Below are positions 56,740-64,000 of a stretch of DNA of 64,000 nt, one piece after another. The DNA is from Corynebacterium sphenisci DSM 44792 (GTDB taxonomy: Bacteria > Actinomycetota > Actinomycetes > Mycobacteriales > Mycobacteriaceae), in assembly GCF_001941505.1 (NCBI RefSeq), contig NZ_CP009248.1, positions 1,922,001-1,986,000 on the forward strand. Direction: 5' to 3'. The position numbers and the translations under genes were made by a program. Every line of letters starts with the position of its first letter. The first letter of the stretch is position 1. The notes beneath the pieces were generated by a model. That model saw only the letters and a list, made by a program, of their open reading frames with translations. It did no database searches and was not told the origin of the DNA.

Positions 56740-57486
56740 ATGAGCACCGCCGAGGACCCCGACGACCGCGCCGCGGCCGGCGCCCCGGCGCAGCTGGGCC
56801 TGGCGGAGCTGGCGGCGCGCTCCGGGGTGGGCGCGCGCACCATCCGCTTCTACACCACCCGCGGCCTGCTGCCCGCCCCCGCCCGGCGCGGCCGGGCCGC
56901 GGTGTACGGGCCCGGGCACCTGGCCCGGCTGGAGCTGATCCGCACCCTGCAGGCCACCGGGCTGAGCCTGAACGCGATCGGCGACTACCTGCGCCGGCTG
57001 CCGGCGGACGCCTCCGAGGAGGCGATCGCGCTGCACGGGGCGCTGCTCGCGCCGTGGACCGCGGACCCGGCGGAGCACCTCGACGACGCCGGGCTCGACG
57101 AGCGGGCCGGGCGCGCCCTGGACGAGGCGGACCGGGCGCTGCTGGTGCAGCTGCGGATCATCGAGGCCGATCCGCGCGGCGGCTGGCAGGTGCGCGGCGG
57201 CACCCTCGCCGAGGGCATCGCGCTGCTCGACGCGGGCCTGCCGCCGGATGCCGCCGAGGCCGCCCGCCGGCTCATCGACGAGCATGTCGCCGCGATCGCC
57301 GAGGGGCTCACCGAGGTGTTCCGGGAGCGGATCTGGCCGCGCTACCGGGCCGGGGCGCTGGACCGGGAGGCGATGCTGCGCATCGCCGGCACCTTCCAGC
57401 CGCTGACCGTCTCCGCGCTGGTCGCCGCCCTGGGCGACGCGGTGGACGTGACCAAGCGGCGCACCGTGGAGGGCCGCCGCCGCTGA
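56740..57486 (+). CDS. MerR family transcriptional regulator
   Basis: A 248-residue MerR-type regulator. The N-terminal winged helix is LGLAELAARSGVGARTIRFYTTRGLLPAPARRGRAAVYGPGHLARLELIRTLQATGLSLNAIGDYL, with the typical IRFY and AVYG wing residues. A long C-terminal domain (about 165 residues) has no cysteine-rich metal loop, so it probably senses an organic ligand such as an acyl-CoA. It is divergent from the CaiB gene, whose promoter has the 19-base MerR spacer. ATG 56740, no ribosome site visible. Ligand unknown. Confidence 0.9.
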   Translation: MSTAEDPDDRAAAGAPAQLGLAELAARSGVGARTIRFYTTRGLLPAPARRGRAAVYGPGHLARLELIRTLQATGLSLNAIGDYLRRLPADASEEAIALHGALLAPWTADPAEHLDDAGLDERAGRALDEADRALLVQLRIIEADPRGGWQVRGGTLAEGIALLDAGLPPDAAEAARRLIDEHVAAIAEGLTEVFRERIWPRYRAGALDREAMLRIAGTFQPLTVSALVAALGDAVDVTKRRTVEGRRR

Positions 57487-57564
57487 GCGGCGCCGCGGAC
57501 CCGCCCCGGGCGCGGCGGCCGGCGGGCGGTGGCCGGGGCCGCCCCGGCCCGTAGGATGGGGCCC

Positions 57565-58263
57565 GTGATCTTCCAACCGGACAACTCCCGCACCAGCCGC
57601 GCCGCGCATGCCGAGGACCGCGCCCGCGGGCTCGTCCAGGACATCCTCGACCGCGAGGAGCGGGTCCGGACGAACCTCGCCGCCGCCGACGTCGATCCCT
57701 GGGAGATGCGCTTCATCGTCGACGAGTCCATCCACGACGGGGCGATCGCGGCCTGGCGGGAGGAGGCGGTGCGCGCCCGCCGGCTGCTGCGCCGGTTCTC
57801 CATCCAGTCCGGCTACCGGGAGCGGATCCGCGACGTGGAGCGCCGGATCGACGCGATGCTGCACCTGGCGGAGACCCTGGAGGAGCTGTGGGACGCCGCC
57901 GCCGCGGCCTCGGCGCGGCTCTCCGCCGCGGAGGCCCGGGACGCGGAGGCCTTCGAGCGGGAGCGCCGCCGGCAGAACGACGCCGCCGCGGCCCGCCGCG
58001 GCCGGGAGGAGCGCCGGGAGCGCCGCCGCCGGGAGCTGCAGCGCAAGGTCGGCCACATCACCGCCGACGCCCTGGACCGCACCCGGGAGGCCGGCGGCGG
58101 GGTGCTCCGCCGCTCCCTGGAGGCCGGCCGGGAGGCCCTGGAGAAGCTGCCCGATCTGCCGGAGTGGCCCACCCGGGGCCGCCGCGGCGGGGGCGCCGAA
58201 CGCGAGGTGCGCCGCGCCGAGGCCCGGGACCTGCGCCACCAGCCCCCGCTGCCCGAGGACTAG
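57565..58263 (+). CDS. Conserved coiled-coil protein of unknown function
   Basis: A 232-residue cytoplasmic, highly charged protein. Residues 1-100 include a compact domain (DPWEMRFIVDESIHDGAIAAWREEAVRARRLLRRF). Then comes a long helix with heptad pattern (RERIRDVERRIDAMLHLAETLEELWDAAAAASARL...RRQNDAAAARRGREERRERRRRELQRKVGH) that is Arg/Glu-rich and may form a coiled coil or single alpha-helix. I do not recognise a family. GTG 57565 is the start because TAGGAT (57552-57557) lies 7 bases upstream, a leaderless signature. It ends 8 bases before the HAD phosphatase, so the two form an operon. Confidence 0.78.
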   Translation: MIFQPDNSRTSRAAHAEDRARGLVQDILDREERVRTNLAAADVDPWEMRFIVDESIHDGAIAAWREEAVRARRLLRRFSIQSGYRERIRDVERRIDAMLHLAETLEELWDAAAAASARLSAAEARDAEAFERERRRQNDAAAARRGREERRERRRRELQRKVGHITADALDRTREAGGGVLRRSLEAGREALEKLPDLPEWPTRGRRGGGAEREVRRAEARDLRHQPPLPED

Positions 58264-58271
58264 CCGCCGCC

Positions 58272-59123
58272 ATGACCCGACCCGATCCCCGGTACCCGGA
58301 GCACCCCGAGGACCTGCGCCTGGTCGTCGCCGACATGGACGGCACCCTGCTCGACGACGCCGGCGACACCCCGGCCGGCTTCACCGCCCTGCTGCACCGG
58401 ATGCACGCCGCCGGCGTGGTGTTCGTGCCCGCCAGCGGCCGCCAGCTGGCCACCCTGCGGCACATGTTCGACGATGCCCCGGTGCCGGTGCACACCTACA
58501 TCGCGGAGAACGGCAACGTCGTCGCCCACCACGGCGCCGTGGTGGACTCCGCGGCGATCGACCCGGCGGCGGTGGCCGCGATCATCGACGCGGTGCGCGC
58601 CGCCAACGCCGCCGGGGCGGACATCACCCTGGTGCGCTGCCACGCCGACCGCGCCTACGCCGAGCGGCTGCCCGAGGGGATGGCCGCGGAACTGGCGAAG
58701 TACTACCGCAACCACGCCGTGGTCGCCGATCTGCACGCCCTCGCCGGGGACGTGGTGAAGCTCGCCGCCTACGAGCCGGTGGACGCCGAGGCCCGGGCGC
58801 TGCCGACGCTCGCCGCGGCCGCCCCGGCGACCCTGCGCACCGTGGTCTCCGGGGCGCACTGGGTGGACATGATGGACCCGGCCCGCACCAAGGGCACCGC
58901 GGTGGCGGCGCTGCGCGACCGGCTGGGCGTGCCCAGGTCCGCGGTGGCGGTGTTCGGCGACTACCTCAACGACCTGGAGATGATGGCCGAGGGGGAGCTC
59001 TCCTTCGCCATGGCCAACGCGCACCCGGAGATCCTCGCCGCCGCGGACTACGTCGCCCCGGCCAATGCCGAGGCCGGGGTGGTCGTCACGGTCAACCGGC
59101 TGCTCGACCTGCTGGGCCGCTGA
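58272..59123 (+). CDS. HAD-superfamily hydrolase, Cof subfamily (type IIB)
   Basis: A 283-residue haloacid dehalogenase-type phosphatase. Motif I is VVADMDGTLLDD (two catalytic Asp), motif II PASGRQ, motif III lysine in DPARTKGTAVAALRDRLG and motif IV VAVFGDYLNDLEMMAEGE. The Cof C2B cap lies between (residues about 95-195). The family dephosphorylates sugar phosphates, FMN or pyridoxal phosphate; the substrate here is unknown. A flavin-related role is possible given the FMN-riboswitch gene next to it, but they are convergent. Start ATG 58272, 8 bases after the coiled-coil gene. Confidence 0.9.
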   Translation: MTRPDPRYPEHPEDLRLVVADMDGTLLDDAGDTPAGFTALLHRMHAAGVVFVPASGRQLATLRHMFDDAPVPVHTYIAENGNVVAHHGAVVDSAAIDPAAVAAIIDAVRAANAAGADITLVRCHADRAYAERLPEGMAAELAKYYRNHAVVADLHALAGDVVKLAAYEPVDAEARALPTLAAAAPATLRTVVSGAHWVDMMDPARTKGTAVAALRDRLGVPRSAVAVFGDYLNDLEMMAEGELSFAMANAHPEILAAADYVAPANAEAGVVVTVNRLLDLLGR

Positions 59124-59136
59124 GCCCGCCCGGGGC

Positions 59137-59853
59137 TCAGGAACCCACCCGCGCCGGGGCGGGCGCGGGCGCGGCCGGCTCCGCGCGCCCGGCCCGCAAC
59201 CAGGTGACGAAGCCCCAGATCACGAACCCGGCGTAGACCAGGTAGAGCACCGCCGAGGGGTAGTAGCCGCCGGCGAGCAGCAGCGGCACCCCGACGATGT
59301 CCACCCCGATCCAGACCAGCCAGAACTCGGTGAGCCCGCGGGCCATCCCCCAGGTCGCCAGCATCGAGCCGGTGAAGATCCAGGCGTCCGCCCACGGCCC
59401 CCAGGAGCCCAGGGCGGTGAACGCCCAGGCGCAGGCGACGGTGCCGGCCACCCAGAACGCCGCCATCGCCGCCCGCTGCCGGCCGGTGGCCCAGCGCGGC
59501 CGCACCGCGGCGACCACCGAACGGGAGGGGTCCACCCCGGCGGCCTCCCGGCGGCCGGCGGCCCGGGTGCGCGCCCAGCGCCACCAGCCGTAGAGGCTCA
59601 CCGCGATGAACATCACCTGCCGGCCGGCCTGGCCGTAGAGGTCGAGGTCCTGGGGGGTGTGGAACACCCCGCCGAGGAAGACGGTGAACAGCAGGGCGTT
59701 GCCGACGATGCCCACCGGCCAGGCCCACACCACCCGCCGCATGCCGCCGTAGGCGCAGGCCAGCCCGAAGGCGTTGCCGATGATCTCGCGCCAGAGGATC
59801 GTCGTGCCGCCGATGCTCAGCCGCGCGTCGAGGAGTCCGATGAAAAGGTCCAC
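59137..59853 (-). CDS. ribM: PnuC-family transporter under an FMN riboswitch, probable riboflavin importer (RibM/PnuX)
   Basis: A 238-residue membrane protein of the PnuC family with about 7 hydrophobic segments: ILWREIIGNAFGLACAYGGMRRVVWAWPVGIVGNALLFTVFLGG, YGQAGRQVMFIAVSLYGWWRWART and EFWLVWIGVDIVGVPLLLAGGYYPSAVLYLVYAGFVIWGFVTW. PnuC proteins usually import nicotinamide riboside, but the FMN riboswitch upstream and the corynebacterial precedent PnuX/RibM (recollection) indicate riboflavin. GTG 59853 is chosen; GGGAGGG lies 4 bases upstream and is partly inside a hairpin, consistent with translational control. An earlier start is excluded by the riboswitch. Confidence 0.87.
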   Translation of the reverse strand: MDLFIGLLDARLSIGGTTILWREIIGNAFGLACAYGGMRRVVWAWPVGIVGNALLFTVFLGGVFHTPQDLDLYGQAGRQVMFIAVSLYGWWRWARTRAAGRREAAGVDPSRSVVAAVRPRWATGRQRAAMAAFWVAGTVACAWAFTALGSWGPWADAWIFTGSMLATWGMARGLTEFWLVWIGVDIVGVPLLLAGGYYPSAVLYLVYAGFVIWGFVTWLRAGRAEPAAPAPAPARVGS

Positions 59854-59857
59854 TTGT

Positions 59858-59905
59858 CCCTCCCGGGTGCCGGGGTCGTCGTCGTGGTCCTCCGGGGCAC
59901 CCGGG
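59858..59905 (-). promoter_or_regulatory. Shine-Dalgarno-sequestering helix of the FMN riboswitch
   Basis: CCCGGGTGCC (59905-59896) pairs perfectly with GGCACCCGGG (59871-59862), whose 3' end overlaps the ribosome site GGGAGGG (59864-59858) of the transporter. It gives a translation-type expression platform; no U-tract terminator is present. Confidence 0.6.
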
Positions 59906-59973
59906 CGCCGCGGCGGCGGGCCTCCCCCGCCGGGGTCGCCGGCGGGGGCGGGCCGCGCGTCACGGGACGCGGG

Positions 59974-60153
59974 GTTCTCTTCCATCCGGACTGTCACCGT
60001 CGGCCCAGGAATCGCACCTGGTCTGCTGACCCCGCCGGACCCGGGCCGCTGCGGGGCGGCGGGTCCGCCGGGCGCTCGCGGGCTCCGCCGCCGCGGCCAT
60101 GGGGGCCGCGTCGCCGTCACCGCCGGTGGGGAATTCCACCCCGCCCTGAGAAC
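59974..60153 (-). promoter_or_regulatory. FMN riboswitch (RFN element)
   Basis: On the minus strand it starts GTTCTCAGGGCGGGGTG, continues with AATTCCCCACCGGCGG, AGCCCGCGAGCGC, CAGACCAGGTGCGATTCC and GGCCGACGGTGACAGTCC, and ends GGATGGAAGAGAAC. GTTCTC (60153-60148) closes P1 with GAGAAC (59979-59974). All RFN-conserved parts are present, and about 180 bases fit the class with a GC-rich variable arm (60040-60110). It lies 121 bases before the PnuC-type gene. Confidence 0.96.
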
Positions 60154-60270
60154 GTGGGGCCCAGGCTAGCACCCCCGCACCGCGCCCGGCACCGGTTCCG
60201 CCGGCCCCGCGTGGGCGGCTATTGCGCAGCCCCGGGGCGCCTTATCGGCGGGTGCGGTTAGGCTGGACTC

Positions 60271-61152
60271 ATGGCCGAGAGCGCACCCGTCCCCGAGAAT
60301 CCCCGCGACACCGGATCCGCGGCCGCGGCACCCGCCGCGGGCGCCCGGACGGGCCGGGCGGGCCGGGCCGCCACGGGGGCGAAGGGGCGGCCGCGCAGGC
60401 GCCGCCGGGCCAAGGGCTGGGTGCCGGATCAGCACGGCGCCTGGTTCATGGTCACCGTCCCGGTGCTGCTCGGGGTCCTCTTCGCCCCGGCCTGGATCCA
60501 CATCCCGCTGCTGGCGACCTGGTGGGCGGGCTACTTCGCCTTCTTCGCCGCCGGGATCTGGATGCGCTCCCGCTTCCGCGCGACCAACCGGCCCCCGGTC
60601 GTCGCCTACGGGTCGGCGACCGCGGTGGCCGGGGCGCTCACCCTGCTGCTGAACTGGCGGCTGCTCATCTGGGCGCCGGTGTACGCGCCCCTGGTCGCCA
60701 TCGCCGTCTACGAGACCTGGCGGCGCCGGCCGCGCTCGCTGCTCTCCGGCTGGTCCACGGTGATCGCCGCCTGCCTGATGCTGCCGGTGGCCGCCTGGGC
60801 CGGCGGGCACCCCCTGGACGCCCGGGTGATCGTGGTCACCGGGGTGCTCACCGTCTACTACCTGGGCACCGTGCCCTACGTGAAGACCCTCATCCGGGAG
60901 CGCGGGGACCGCGGCTGGCTGATGTTCTCGCTGGTGTTCCACGCCCTCGCGGCGGTCGCCGCGGTGGCCGGCGCCGCGGCGGGCCGGATCCACTGGCTGG
61001 TGCCGGTGGCCGCGCTGCTCGTCGCCGGCCGGGCCTGGTGGATGCCGCATGAGGCGGCCCGGCGCGGCACCCCCTGGCGGCCGCGCACCATCGGCCTCTC
61101 CGAGATGGCGGTGAGCGCCGTGGTGATCCTCGCCGCGGTGCTGCCCGCCTGA
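60271..61152 (+). CDS. YwiC-like family membrane protein
   Basis: A 293-residue integral membrane protein. After a disordered Ala/Arg N-terminus (residues 1-48, ending RRRRRAKGW) it contains the family start VPDQHGAWFMVTVPVLLGVL and about 8-9 hydrophobic helices, with VYYLGTVPYVKTLIRERGDRGW as a conserved loop and WWMPHEAARRG near the end. The YwiC-like family has no proven function; in Bacillus it is near nar genes. TAGGCT (60259-60264) is 6 bases before the ATG (leaderless). Divergent from the riboswitch. Confidence 0.85.
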   Translation: MAESAPVPENPRDTGSAAAAPAAGARTGRAGRAATGAKGRPRRRRRAKGWVPDQHGAWFMVTVPVLLGVLFAPAWIHIPLLATWWAGYFAFFAAGIWMRSRFRATNRPPVVAYGSATAVAGALTLLLNWRLLIWAPVYAPLVAIAVYETWRRRPRSLLSGWSTVIAACLMLPVAAWAGGHPLDARVIVVTGVLTVYYLGTVPYVKTLIRERGDRGWLMFSLVFHALAAVAAVAGAAAGRIHWLVPVAALLVAGRAWWMPHEAARRGTPWRPRTIGLSEMAVSAVVILAAVLPA

Positions 61153-61287
61153 GCCGCCCCGGCGACCGCTCCCCCCCCCGGGGTCCTCCCCCGCCGGCGC
61201 GCACCGGATGCGGGACCGGGCCGGCGCCGGTAGCCTGCCGGCCACGCGGTCCCGAGGGGGGACGGGGCGAGGAAGGGGGACGGGGCG

Positions 61288-62346
61288 ATGACGCGAGAAC
61301 CCGGGGCGGGGCGCACCCCGCTGACCGTGGCGGACCTGGCCGCGGGCCTGGTCGAGCGGCCCCGGCCGACCCGGGGCTGGCGGGCCGCGGTGCACCGGGC
61401 CACCGGCGGCCGGATCGATCCGGGCGAATCGGCCGCGGAACGCCGGGATCGGGAGCTGGCCGAGCGGATCGGCGCCCCCATCACCGGGGACTACCGGATC
61501 GCGCTGCTCAGCCTGAAGGGCGGGGTGGGCAAGACCTCCACCACCATCGGCCTGGGCGCCACCTTCGCCGCCGCCCGCGGCGACCGGGTGGTCGCCGTGG
61601 ACGCGAACCCGGATCTGGGCACCCTCGCCGATCGGGTGCCGGAGCCGAACCCGGCGACGGTGCGGGATCTGCTGCGCGCCCCTTCGACCCGGCGCTACGC
61701 GGAGGTGCGCGCCTACACCACCCAGGCGCCGTCCCGGCTGGAGGTGCTCGGCAGCGAACGCGATCCCTCGGTCAGCGAGGCCTTCTCCGCGGCGGACTAC
61801 GCCCGGGCGCTGGCCATCCTGCGCAGCCACTACAACCTGATCCTCACCGACTGCGGCACCGGGCTGGTGCATTCGGCGATGTCCGCGGTGCTCGCGCACG
61901 CCAACTGCCTGGTGCTGGTGGCCACCCCGGCGCTGGACGGGGCGCGCTCGGCGTGGGCGACCCTGGACTGGCTCTCCGCGCACGGCTACCGGCACCTGGT
62001 CTCGGCCACCGTGGTGGTGGTCAACCGCACCGCGGATCGGGCCACCGGGGTCGATGACGACCAGCTCGCCGAGCTGTTCGGGGCCCGCTGCCGGGCGGTG
62101 CATCCGGTGCCCTTCGATCCGCATATCGCCCGCGGCGCGGATCTGGATCTGCGCCGGCTGCAGCCGGCGACGGCGCTGGCCTACCGGCGCCTGGCGGCGA
62201 CCATCGCGGAGGATTTCGGCGCCCCCGCCGGCCGGCACGCCATGCCCGCCCCCGCCGCCCCGGCGGCGCCGCCGGGGCCGCCGGCCGGGCCGGCCGCCGG
62301 TTGCGGGTCGGGGGATCAGCCGGCCGCGGCGAGCGCCTCCCGATAG
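61288..62346 (+). CDS. MinD/ParA-like ATPase, orphan
   Basis: A 352-residue deviant-Walker ATPase. An N-terminal 65-residue region (TVADLAAGLVERPRPTRGWRAAVHRATGG) precedes the ATPase with LLSLKGGVGKTSTTIGLG (Lys77 signature and Lys82), VAVDANPDLGTLADR, LILTDCGTGLVHSAM and VVVNRTADR. The pattern is that of the MinD-like proteins associated with actinobacterial type VII secretion/SCO-type loci, yet no ParB, MinC or ESX gene is nearby. The Ala/Pro tail overlaps the convergent hydrolase by 31 bases. GAGGAAGGGGG upstream of ATG 61288 is the ribosome site. Confidence 0.87.
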   Translation: MTREPGAGRTPLTVADLAAGLVERPRPTRGWRAAVHRATGGRIDPGESAAERRDRELAERIGAPITGDYRIALLSLKGGVGKTSTTIGLGATFAAARGDRVVAVDANPDLGTLADRVPEPNPATVRDLLRAPSTRRYAEVRAYTTQAPSRLEVLGSERDPSVSEAFSAADYARALAILRSHYNLILTDCGTGLVHSAMSAVLAHANCLVLVATPALDGARSAWATLDWLSAHGYRHLVSATVVVVNRTADRATGVDDDQLAELFGARCRAVHPVPFDPHIARGADLDLRRLQPATALAYRRLAATIAEDFGAPAGRHAMPAPAAPAAPPGPPAGPAAGCGSGDQPAAASASR

Positions 62347-63365
62347 GGCGCCGGGTCCACCGAGGCGGCCCGCTCCGGGTCGAAGCGGGGGGCGCGGTCC
62401 TTGTCCACGAGCACCGCGCGCACCCCCTCGGCGAAATTGGGGTGCCGGCGCAGCAGGCCGCCGATGACCAGCTCATGGCCCAGGGCGGTGCGCAGGTCCA
62501 CGTCCAGGTTCGCCCGGTAGAGCTCGACGGCGGCGACCAGGGAGGTCGGCGCCGCGGGGCGGAGCAGCCGCCCGACCTCGGCGCGGAAGCCCGGATCGCG
62601 GTCCGGGGCGTCCAGGGCGGCCTCGATGGCCGCGTAGTCCCCGGCGCCGAAGACCGCGTCGATGTCGGCGCGCCAGCGGGCCAGGGCGGGCTCCCCGGCC
62701 TCCGCCGGATCCCGGGCGAACTCGGCCAGGGCCGCGTCCACCCCCTCGGCGTCGGCGCGGTCCAGGAAGGCGGGGATGTCCGCGGAGCCGAGGTAGTGGG
62801 TGGCCCAGCCCGCCCAGAGCAGCTCCGCGGCGTCCAGCCGGTAGCCGGTGAGCCCGAGGAAGCGGGCCACCGCCGGGTCGGCGGCCCCGCCGGCGACCGG
62901 GGTGCGCTGGGAGAGGTGGCTCACCCCGACATCGGGGACGAAGCCGATGGCCATCTCCGGCATCGCCGCGCTGGCCCGCTCGGTGACCACCCGGTGGCTG
63001 CCGTGCAGGCTCACCCCCAGGCCGCCGCCCATGGCGATGCCGTCGATGAGGGCGAGGTAGGGCTTGGGGAACTCGGCGATGGCCGCGTTCATCCGGTACT
63101 CCACGGCGAAGAACTCGTCGCCGGAGGCGAAGTCCCCGGCGAGCTGGGCCTCGCGCACGGCGCGCACGTCGCCGCCGGCGCAGAAGGCCTTCGGATGCGC
63201 GGAGTCGAGGATCACCTGGGCGATGGCGTCGTCCTCGCGCCAGCGGTCCAGGGCCCCGGCGATGGCGCGCACCATCGCCGTGTCGAGGGAGTTGAGGGCC
63301 TTCGGCCGGTCCAGGGTGAGCCGCCCGGAGAGCCCGGAGACGGTCGCGTGCACGGTATCGCTCAT
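62316..63365 (-). CDS. 3-hydroxyisobutyryl-CoA hydrolase (enoyl-CoA hydratase family)
   Basis: A 349-residue crotonase-fold hydrolase acting in valine breakdown. LTLDRPKALNSLDTAMV and HPKAFCAGGDVRAVRE are the N-terminal HIBYL-CoA hydrolase features; the oxyanion/catalytic segment is LIDGIAMGGGLGVSLHGSHRVVTE with PEMAIGFVPDVGVSHLSQR, in which the conserved glutamate and the aspartate of the DVG motif are present. The length of about 350 distinguishes it from 260-residue hydratases. A CACACT box lies 6 bases before the ATG. Its 3' end overlaps the MinD-like gene. Confidence 0.9.
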   Translation of the reverse strand: MSDTVHATVSGLSGRLTLDRPKALNSLDTAMVRAIAGALDRWREDDAIAQVILDSAHPKAFCAGGDVRAVREAQLAGDFASGDEFFAVEYRMNAAIAEFPKPYLALIDGIAMGGGLGVSLHGSHRVVTERASAAMPEMAIGFVPDVGVSHLSQRTPVAGGAADPAVARFLGLTGYRLDAAELLWAGWATHYLGSADIPAFLDRADAEGVDAALAEFARDPAEAGEPALARWRADIDAVFGAGDYAAIEAALDAPDRDPGFRAEVGRLLRPAAPTSLVAAVELYRANLDVDLRTALGHELVIGGLLRRHPNFAEGVRAVLVDKDRAPRFDPERAASVDPAPYREALAAAG

Positions 63366-63432
63366 GCCCCCAGTGTGACACAGGACACGTTTTCCCGCCG
63401 CGGGGGCGCCCCCGCCCCCGGCCCCGCCGGGC

Positions 63433-64000
63433 CTAGTCGCCCTTGGCCTTGCCCTTCGACTTCGCCTTGCCCTTGCCCTTGGCCTTCACCTTGGCCTTGT
63501 CCTTGCCGGCGTCGTCGTCCCGGCCCTTCTCCAGGCCGGCGGCGACATCGGGCACGTAGCGGAACTCGGTGCGCGGCGGGCGCTCGTAGGCCGCCTCCGA
63601 TTCGGGCCGCTCCGGGATCTCCGGCAGCTCCCGCTCGATGTGCTCGTAGGGGATGGTGGACAGCAGGTGGTTGATCACGTTGATCCGGGAGCGCTTCTTG
63701 TCCTCGGATTCGACGGTGTACCAGGGTGCGGAGGGGATGTCGGTGTGGATGAACATCTCGTCCTTGGCCCGGGAGTAGTCCTCCCAGCGGGTGATCGACT
63801 CCAGGTCCATCGGGGAGAGCTTCCAGCGGCGCAGCGGATCCTCCCGGCGGGACTCGAAGCGGCGCACCTGCTCCTCGTCGGAGACGGAGAACCAGTACTT
63901 GCGCAGCATGATCCCGTCCTCGACGAGCAGCCGCTCGAAGATCGGGGCCTGGTGCAGGAAGCGGCGGTACTCCTGGGAGGTGCAGAAGCCCATCACCCGC
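63433..64000 (-). CDS. ppk2: Polyphosphate kinase 2, class I, 5' end beyond the window
   Basis: C-terminal 189 residues of a PPK2 that transfers phosphate between polyphosphate and nucleoside diphosphates. MGFCTSQEYRRFLHQAP, LVEDGIMLRKYWFSVSDEEQVRRFESR, WKLSPMDLESITRWEDYSRAKDEMF and WYTVESEDKKRSRINVINHLL match class I PPK2; the Walker A and B lie outside the window, upstream on this strand. An added 55-residue tail ends in a lysine-rich KAKGKGKAK-type repeat, not part of the PPK2 fold. With ppx2 it gives synthesis and breakdown of polyphosphate. The frame is open to the window edge. Confidence 0.93.
   Translation of the reverse strand, partial: RVMGFCTSQEYRRFLHQAPIFERLLVEDGIMLRKYWFSVSDEEQVRRFESRREDPLRRWKLSPMDLESITRWEDYSRAKDEMFIHTDIPSAPWYTVESEDKKRSRINVINHLLSTIPYEHIERELPEIPERPESEAAYERPPRTEFRYVPDVAAGLEKGRDDDAGKDKAKVKAKGKGKAKSKGKAKGD

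Noticed and set aside
61170..61179. Run of C after the YwiC-like gene and a GGGGACGGGGCGA repeat before the MinD-like ATG
   Set aside because: Both are in a short spacer; the repeat includes the purine-rich ribosome site and needs no further explanation.

Overview
The window is chromosomal DNA from a very GC-rich (about 73-75% by eye) actinobacterium, most probably a Corynebacterium. The reasons are the gene order, which follows from memory the C. glutamicum glpX-fum ... glyA-coaA-uppS-aroF-mca-greA ... ppx2-DUF501-divIC-eno-mazG-mfd ... tRNA-Gln-glmU-prs-rplY-pth-gap2 block; a mycothiol enzyme (mca); a short-chain Z-prenyl synthase of the Rv1086 type; and many genes with a TANNNT box only 6-8 bases before the start codon (leaderless mRNAs). 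No insertion sequence, phage, plasmid or CRISPR feature was found.

Layout. 1-2.3 kb: glpX (5' end outside the window) and fumC. 2.4-10 kb: an accessory stretch with an SDR39U1-type epimerase, a TetR/MFS exporter pair with a palindromic operator, a GNAT, an LGFP lipoprotein, and a divergent LysR-like / DUF5997-hydrolase group, followed by a 590-base gene-free gap. 10.3-13.3 kb: acyl-CoA dehydrogenase, FAH hydrolase and enoyl-CoA hydratase. 13.4-23 kb: conserved core with glyA, an interposed chromate transporter, coaA, uppS, aroF with a Phe/Tyr attenuator, a small membrane protein, mca, DUF4307, greA and a BI-1 protein. 23-38 kb: DUF5709, succinic semialdehyde dehydrogenase, a short-armed tRNA-Leu(UAA), ppx2, DUF501, an inserted cmtR/P-type ATPase cassette, divIC, eno, a LpqU-type lytic transglycosylase, mazG, mfd and a TetR gene. 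38-45.5 kb: tRNA-Gln, MFS, glmU, prs, rplY, pth and gap2.

45.7-57.5 kb: prfC, then three tandem long-chain acyl-CoA synthetase paralogues with a nucleosidase between the second and third, then an acyl-CoA dehydrogenase/CaiB pair divergent from a MerR gene whose promoter geometry (19-base spacer containing a dyad) is diagnostic for MerR control. 57.5-64 kb: a coiled-coil protein, a HAD phosphatase, a PnuC-family transporter under an FMN riboswitch (so probably a riboflavin importer), a YwiC-like membrane protein, a MinD/ParA-like ATPase, a hydroxyisobutyryl-CoA hydrolase and the 3' part of a class I ppk2.

The genes combine central carbon metabolism (fumC, eno, gap2, glpX), cell-wall precursors (glmU, uppS, divIC, lytic transglycosylase), fatty-acid activation and beta-oxidation, polyphosphate turnover (ppx2, ppk2), mycothiol detoxification and transcription/translation quality control (mfd, greA, pth, prfC). 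The most distinctive signals are regulatory: the aroF attenuator, the FMN riboswitch with a Shine-Dalgarno-sequestering helix, the greA leader hairpin, the shared acs operators, the MerR promoter and the unusual tRNA.
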